A DNA stretch of 60,176 bases from an uncultured Acetobacteraceae bacterium (GTDB lineage: Bacteria; Pseudomonadota; Alphaproteobacteria; Acetobacterales; Acetobacteraceae). The translations under genes and the position numbers were made by a program. The stretch covers positions 1 through 60,176 of the forward strand of contig CAIXDS010000352.1 in the NCBI GenBank assembly GCA_903918195.1, written 5' to 3'. The stretch's first letter is position 1. Every line of letters begins with the position of its first letter. Under the pieces are notes generated by a model. The model searched no databases. It worked only from the letters and a program-made list of their open reading frames with translations, and was not told where the DNA came from. Below, one piece after another: positions 55,889-60,176 of the stretch.

Positions 55889-56785
55889 ATGGAATCCGTC
55901 CCCCCTGACCATCGGCCATTGCTTGATGATATGCGGCAGCGGCTGATCAACATTGAAAATAAGGTAAACGAGCTTTTGAATGGGCGGAGAAACGATAAAC
56001 CATCTCTGCCGAATTTTGCCACTGAACTTGTCAGTTTACCCAACCCGCAATTGCAGAAATACGCCCGGAAAATACTTTCGTTGGTGCGCCCGCGCGATGT
56101 TGTTGGAAAAACTCTCGTCCGGAAGGGGCGCGACTTCGATGGCGGTTACGTGATGCTAAACGATCGCCTTGAAAACGCGACTGTCTACTCCCTGGGAATC
56201 AGCGACGACGTATCCTGGGATTTGGATATGGCGAAGCTTGGATGCGAGGTTTTTCAATATGATCACACCATTGAAAGGTTTCCGCTCGACCACCCGAAAT
56301 TCCACTCCTTTAAAATCGGCATTTGCGAACGGCCGTCCGACAACCCCGTCATGAAGACCATCGACGAGCTAATAGAAATAAACAATCATCGCGATGAAAA
56401 CGACATAATTCTGAAAATGGATATCGAGGGCGGAGAATGGAAAGTATTTGAAGCCATGGCCGAATCCACACTCACGCGGTTTTCGCAAATTATTTTAGAA
56501 TTGCACTGGATAACCGTGCTTGATGATACTAATCATCTACGGCGGCTTATCACTGCCTTGGAAAAATTAAACAAAACGCATCAGTTAATTCATCTTCATG
56601 CGAATAATTATGGGCGCGTTGCCTTTGTCGGGGGAACGCTGTTGCCAGACTCTCTCGAAGTGGCATATGTCAGAAAGGAGGACCATACATTCTCCGAATG
56701 CAAAAAAATATTTCCAACTGAACTCGATATGCCCTGCAACCACAATGCGGCTGACGTCTATCTCGGTCCAATGGGGCAGGTCTGA
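55889..56785 (+). CDS. FkbM-like SAM-dependent methyltransferase
   Basis: A 298-residue protein. A short helical N-terminus (LLDDMRQRLINIENKVNELL) is followed by a Rossmann-like domain: VYSLGISDDVSWDLDMAKLG (SAM loop), VFQYDHTIERFP and the FkbM-like KMDIEGGEWKVFEAM. Family members O-methylate sugars or small molecules. GGAGAA precedes ATG 55889; GTG 55871 would add 6 residues. The gene is visibly less GC-rich than the rest of the window and uses AT-ending codons (AATAAG, ATAATTCTG), suggesting recent transfer. Confidence 0.75.
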   Translation: MESVPPDHRPLLDDMRQRLINIENKVNELLNGRRNDKPSLPNFATELVSLPNPQLQKYARKILSLVRPRDVVGKTLVRKGRDFDGGYVMLNDRLENATVYSLGISDDVSWDLDMAKLGCEVFQYDHTIERFPLDHPKFHSFKIGICERPSDNPVMKTIDELIEINNHRDENDIILKMDIEGGEWKVFEAMAESTLTRFSQIILELHWITVLDDTNHLRRLITALEKLNKTHQLIHLHANNYGRVAFVGGTLLPDSLEVAYVRKEDHTFSECKKIFPTELDMPCNHNAADVYLGPMGQV

Positions 56786-56939
56786 CCTCGGACACAACAC
56801 GTTCGCCGGCCTATTCAAACGCCGATGTCGCCAGCGCACGAGAATGTCCGCTCAGGGACCGACGCTGGACAACGTATCCACAGGCATCTCGGCAGCGAAA
56901 TGGTGAGTTAAGCCTCCATTTGTTGGGATTGATAGCTCA

Positions 56940-57875
56940 ATGACAAATAATCAATCTGCAGCTCCAGCCGAGGGATACAGCGCTGGGGCGTCCGAGCACG
57001 AAGATAAGGCTCCAGCCGGACCGCTCGCGAGACAAATTGGATTCATCCACGTCCCCAAGACCGCTGGAACGAGCGTAGCCAGAGGTCTGTACACTGCATT
57101 GCAGCCGCGTCTCCCGGTCGCGGGGTTCGATCGTTCTATGTTCGGTGGATTTGACGATTTTCAATCTGTTAGTGAAGAAACCCGCCGCTACGTCTACCTG
57201 CGAACCGACGAATTGCCTCCTGACGCGGACCTGATCGCGGGTCATTTTTCGTTGACGACGATCCGTGACCGGTACCCTGCGTCGGCCATCCTCATAATCT
57301 TGCGCGAACCGCTGTCGCGTGTGTTGTCACACTGGACCTTCTGGCGATCAGAAGCAGAGCTGGCGCAACCCGGCTGGGGGACTTGGAACAAATACCTGGA
57401 AGCGTCTCACCATAGCTTTGCCGATTTTCTGAGCGATCCGCGTGTCGCTTGCCAGACTGACAACGTCGCGCTTCGCCTCTTGCTCTGGCCGCATCCGTTA
57501 ATTCCGAATGACAACTTCATCTTGAACGATCATGACCAGACACTTGTCGAGGAAGCCAAAGCACGCCTCGCAACACTTTCGCACGTTAATGCAATTGAGA
57601 ATCCGCAGCTTGCAAATGATCTTGCCGTATGGCTCGATCGTCCGTTCAATCTGATCCACCTCAAGGAAACTCAGTCCGTAACGGCCAGATACTCGTCTCG
57701 CCTCGCGGATGAATTAACCTTGGCAACACAAGACCTATGGCACGCGAGGTCAAGGCTTGATCTGGCGCTTTGGCTGGCAGTTTGTGAATCAATCATGCCG
57801 TCGGCCGACCTCACGGCGCTGACCGAGACCGTTCGGGCGCGCAGTCTTGAGCGCTACGCCCAGCTTCTCAGATAA
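56940..57875 (+). CDS. Sulfotransferase family protein
   Basis: A 311-residue protein. The PAPS 5'-phosphosulfate-binding loop is IGFIHVPKTAGTSVARGL, and the 3'-phosphate segment is ILREPLSRVLSHWTFWR. These match the membrane-type sulfotransferase 2 family, which sulfates carbohydrates in glycans. No membrane helix is obvious here, so it may be cytosolic. No strong ribosome site is seen upstream of ATG 56940. GC is lower than in core genes. It is flanked by methyltransferase and glycosyltransferase genes, so it likely modifies a surface glycan. Confidence 0.75.
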   Translation: MTNNQSAAPAEGYSAGASEHEDKAPAGPLARQIGFIHVPKTAGTSVARGLYTALQPRLPVAGFDRSMFGGFDDFQSVSEETRRYVYLRTDELPPDADLIAGHFSLTTIRDRYPASAILIILREPLSRVLSHWTFWRSEAELAQPGWGTWNKYLEASHHSFADFLSDPRVACQTDNVALRLLLWPHPLIPNDNFILNDHDQTLVEEAKARLATLSHVNAIENPQLANDLAVWLDRPFNLIHLKETQSVTARYSSRLADELTLATQDLWHARSRLDLALWLAVCESIMPSADLTALTETVRARSLERYAQLLR

Positions 57876-57940
57876 GGGCGGAAGCCTCGCCGTCCATTAC
57901 GGATGAAACACTTGCCGTCCTTGGCCGCGCGGTGCGGGCA

Positions 57941-59203
57941 TTACACCGTACTTGCCACCAAGGCTGCCGTTGCCCGCATGGCATCCGGCCGCTCGGCCCC
58001 GGCATCCAGAGTGTCGAGGAAGGTGATGACTGCATCAGCAACGGCTTCCGGCGGTGTCGCCGACAGGCACACGGGTTCGTCGAAGCCCCGAGGGCAGTTT
58101 GTCATCCAGTCCTTGGTCGCCCACCAGCAACCGCCGCACTGACGCGGCGCAATATTGATGTTGCCCTCGTAGCCGAAATAGGCTGGCGGTGTCGGTCCAA
58201 ACACAACACAGGACACGGCACCGATGCACGCGGCCAGGTGCACAAGACCGCTCTCATTGTCGATATGCAGCATCGAGCCCGCCAGGACCGACGCGGAATC
58301 CGCAAGGCTGGTCCTGTCGATCAACTGCAGATCAACGCCCTTGATGGGCCGGCTGGTCTTGGTGCCGAGTTGCACGATGAACAGGCCAGGGTAGCGGGCG
58401 CGAAGAAGTGCCACCACCGCATCGAATTGCCCGTACACCTTCGTCGATTTTTTGGCAAAGCCATAGGCAGTCTGGAATTCCGCGTCAAAGCCATTGTGGA
58501 TTGTGATGTACGGTCGATTATCCAGTCCAAACTTGCTCCGCAGTGCCGGATCGACCGCGATCCCCAAAGCATGCCCGCCATAGGCGATGCCGGACATCGC
58601 CTGGGAAATATCACTTCGCGTACGATTCATAAACACGGCCTTCAGGCCGAGCAGGTTATCGAGCCGCGGATGCGCCGCGATGATTTCGTTCATGTCGCGG
58701 GCTTGCCGGAAACGATCGATTGACTCGCACACCTTGACCAGCTTGTGCCTTTCGCGGTGAAGCCTGATCCAGTTGACGGTTTCATATTGCAGAACGAGGA
58801 ACTGCGATATCCACATCGACAATGCGTAAAGCTGGTAGTATCGCCTTCCGTGCCACGAAAAATACTCGTCATAGGATCGATTGAATTGGCTCATGTGCCC
58901 AAATAACCATGTGGTAACTTCGGGACGGGAGCTGTATACATCGAAACGGAACTCGCCAACCGTGGCCATCAGGTCCCGCACATAGCGGGCGGCGATCAGG
59001 TGGTCGCCGATTCCTCCGCCGATCTTAAAAGCCACCAGGATGCCGGCGGTATCGGGACGCTCACTCGGAATGGTCGCGGGATCATCCTCAAATGTCTGTC
59101 CTGCAAGGCCAAGCCGGCGTGCGACCCGACGCAACACATTGCCAGCCGAGGTGCCTGCCAGGCCCAGTCCGTAGTAAAGCCGGATGCAAAAAGCTCGCAG
59201 CAC
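57941..59203 (-). CDS. Glycosyltransferase family 9-like protein
   Basis: A 420-residue protein. FKIGGGIGDHLIAARYVRDLM matches the GT9 N-terminal motif, PYITIHNGFDAEF the central strand, and HIDNESGLVHLAACIGAVSCV the donor-binding region. Members transfer heptose or related sugars to LPS or other polymers. An N-terminal stretch with basic residues (LRRVARRLGLAG) may attach it to the membrane surface. It is convergent with the sulfotransferase gene (66 bp apart). Confidence 0.75.
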   Translation of the reverse strand: MLRAFCIRLYYGLGLAGTSAGNVLRRVARRLGLAGQTFEDDPATIPSERPDTAGILVAFKIGGGIGDHLIAARYVRDLMATVGEFRFDVYSSRPEVTTWLFGHMSQFNRSYDEYFSWHGRRYYQLYALSMWISQFLVLQYETVNWIRLHRERHKLVKVCESIDRFRQARDMNEIIAAHPRLDNLLGLKAVFMNRTRSDISQAMSGIAYGGHALGIAVDPALRSKFGLDNRPYITIHNGFDAEFQTAYGFAKKSTKVYGQFDAVVALLRARYPGLFIVQLGTKTSRPIKGVDLQLIDRTSLADSASVLAGSMLHIDNESGLVHLAACIGAVSCVVFGPTPPAYFGYEGNINIAPRQCGGCWWATKDWMTNCPRGFDEPVCLSATPPEAVADAVITFLDTLDAGAERPDAMRATAALVASTV

Positions 59204-59888
59204 AATTCATCTCCTGTCGATGGCAGCATCAGGCCGCCGCGTGAGGCTGCCAGGCATGCAACCGCTGCGATCGGCCACCGATGCGATGCGCGGGTGCGAT
59301 GATGCGCGCGCGCATCGCGTGGCCGCAGCACCAGATCGCCTTCTGCAGTATCCGGCCAACCGGCCCGGGACCGGCGGCATTGAACATCAGGTCGTCATTG
59401 GCATCGTGGAAAAAGACAGCATCGTCGGGCACGCGCTGCGGCGCTGCCACGATCGATGCCGCGCGGCAGCCGAGCACGATCAGTTCTTGCTCGTCCGGGC
59501 CTCGCGCACCAGAAGCTGGATCACCCGCTCGTCCAAGCAACCATCTGCCCCCGGGTCGGCACGAGGCCGATAGCGCCAACAAGCCGTCTCGAACAGGGCT
59601 TCTGTCCACCGGAAGCCGGCGTGACCCCTCTGTTCACGTAGTCTTGAACCCGCGCCACCTGCCTGGGCCTGGTGGCGGGCTTCCCCGGCTTTGTCGGCGG
59701 CTTCCGCTGGGGGTGCTGACCTGGGTGTATGGCCGCCGGTGCGGGGCGCGCAGCAGGGCGGCGGGTGTTCGCCGGGCCGGGGGACTGCGCCGCAACGGCG
59801 CACCGGAAGCACCGGCCCAGGCGGGCAGGCCGGCCGCATGCCGCAGCATGGCCGATCGCCACCAGAGCCTTAAAATTCCAAAGGAATT
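59204..59888. other. Region between the GT9-like gene and tRNA-Arg
   Basis: Apart from the possible decayed frame at 59229-59609, no gene is supported. The part from 59610 to 59888 is very GC-rich with overlapping open frames of low coding quality. No terminal repeat or integrase gene was seen. Confidence 0.4.
59229..59609 (-). pseudogene. Possible decayed or frameshifted gene next to tRNA-Arg
   Basis: One minus-strand frame from 59609 to the TGA at 59229 has coding-like, GC-rich third positions from about 59495 down: ELIVLGCRAASIVAAPQRVP, FFHDANDDLMFNAAGPGP, GRILQKAIWCCGHAM. Upstream of about 59495 a different minus-strand frame looks more coding-like (ALFETACWRYRPRADP, CLDERVIQLLVREA, stop at 59480). 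A single frameshift would join them. No family is recognised, so this could also be a small orphan gene of up to 126 residues. Confidence 0.3.
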
Positions 59889-59965
59889 TGGCGCGCCCGG
59901 AGAGATTCGAACTCCCAACCCCCAGATCCGTAGTCTAGTGCTCTATCCAATTGAGCTACGGGCGC
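59889..59965 (-). tRNA. tRNA-Arg (anticodon ACG)
   Basis: Read on the minus strand, GCGCCCG and CGGGCGC form the acceptor stem (5' end at 59965), followed by discriminator G and an encoded CCA (59889-59891). The D-arm is GCTC-N9-GAGC, the anticodon stem CTAGA/TCTGG with loop CTACGGA (anticodon ACG, reading CGU by inosine), and the T-arm GGGAG/CTCTC with loop TTCGAAT. All stems pair, so the gene looks intact. Confidence 0.97.
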
Positions 59966-60043
59966 AACCGAGGCCGGGCATTTAGCGGGTCTGAGCGGGG
60001 CTCGCAAGGGACAAACCACTTAGGCGCAGGGTAATCGGGGGAA

Positions 60044-60099
60044 GGAAGGCCAGGGCTCTGCCCTGGACCCGCCAAGGGCCGAGAGGCCCCTGGACCCCA
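60044..60099. repeat. GC-rich intergenic palindromic element (copy 5)
   Basis: This 56 bp element is the exact reverse complement of copy 2 (5454-5509). It lies about 80 bp upstream of tRNA-Arg and directly before the long palindrome at 60109-60176. Confidence 0.9.
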
Positions 60100-60108
60100 T
60101 CACTTAGA

Positions 60109-60176
60109 GGGTCTTGGGAAAGAGGGGGGTGAGGAGATGCATCGGCTCCTCCTCACCCCCCTCTTTCCCAAGACCC
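60109..60176. repeat. 28 bp perfect palindrome with 12-base loop
   Basis: The left arm at 60109-60136 starts GGGTCTTGGGAAAGAGGGGG; the right arm at 60149-60176 is its exact reverse complement. The loop is ATGCATCGGCTC. Transcribed, it would fold into a very stable hairpin. The window ends at the last base of the right arm, so the palindrome may be longer outside. Confidence 0.9.

Noticed and set aside
59480..59839. Minus-strand open frame of 119 codons near the tRNA
   Set aside because: Its first two-thirds is Pro/Arg-rich without coding character; only its last part may belong to the decayed frame already listed.
55570..59965. Prophage or integrative element at tRNA-Arg
   Set aside because: No integrase, no phage gene and no visible duplication of the tRNA 3' end at the left border; only composition and gene content suggest transfer.

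Overview
This window is a high-GC chromosomal segment from an alphaproteobacterium, most likely Rhodospirillales/Acetobacteraceae. I infer this from a class I lysyl-tRNA synthetase, the thrC-M16 peptidase pair, a Usg family gene, a CIRCE-controlled groESL operon, FNR boxes of the FnrN/FixK type and a dispersed palindromic repeat. No phage, transposase, CRISPR array or rRNA was seen. About 50 protein genes and one tRNA can be supported.

Layout. 1-5.5 kb: carbohydrate genes (the 3' end of an unknown membrane protein, uronate dehydrogenase, an FGGY pentulose kinase, a GH99-like protein with YD-like and RTX-like repeats). 5.5-9 kb: an oxygen-response group (RNase HII, an FNR-type regulator, an unknown protein and hemN) with two FNR boxes. 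9.2-13.6 kb: a heptose locus (hldE, gmhA, a GmhB fused to a degenerate nucleotidyltransferase, and a protein with a duplicated WCW domain). 13.7-20.8 kb: a DinG-like helicase, then lysK followed by a shortened MprF-like protein and a TerB-like protein. 20.8-24 kb: cold-shock protein, groES-groEL and usg. 24-29 kb: a GT39 transferase, a histidine kinase, tldD and a 41-residue membrane protein. 29-35 kb: an RraA-like protein divergent from the sarcosine oxidase operon soxBDAG. 35-40 kb: thrC, an M16 peptidase, pmbA (the TldD partner) and a Tim44-like protein. 40-45 kb: a phasin-like protein, a TPR/GT9 protein and a hybrid sensor kinase. 45-54 kb: a nitrilase-family hydrolase, NAD kinase, an SDR-HAD-GH65 cassette, pgsA, mobB, a proline-rich lipoprotein, moaD and moaE. 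54-55.6 kb: an exported DUF2092 protein and an exported protein with 20-residue tandem repeats. 55.9-59.2 kb: a visibly lower-GC group (FkbM-like methyltransferase, sulfotransferase, GT9) followed by a decayed-looking reading frame and tRNA-Arg(ACG).

Coherent systems: ADP-heptose supply for LPS, with two GT9-type proteins elsewhere in the window; TldD and TldE on either side of the sox operon; molybdopterin genes mobB/moaD/moaE; lysyl-tRNA supply next to a lysyl-lipid flippase-like protein that has lost half of its synthase domain; and a GH65 phosphorylase with a beta-phosphoglucomutase-like HAD protein.

Most notable for follow-up: (1) a family of GC-rich palindromic elements found at convergent gene ends; (2) the GmhB fusion whose nucleotidyltransferase half has lost its signature residues; (3) the lysK/truncated mprF pair; (4) the DUF2092 plus tandem-repeat pair; (5) the glycan-decoration group beside the tRNA. 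All functional statements rest on reading motifs by eye; no database search was run.
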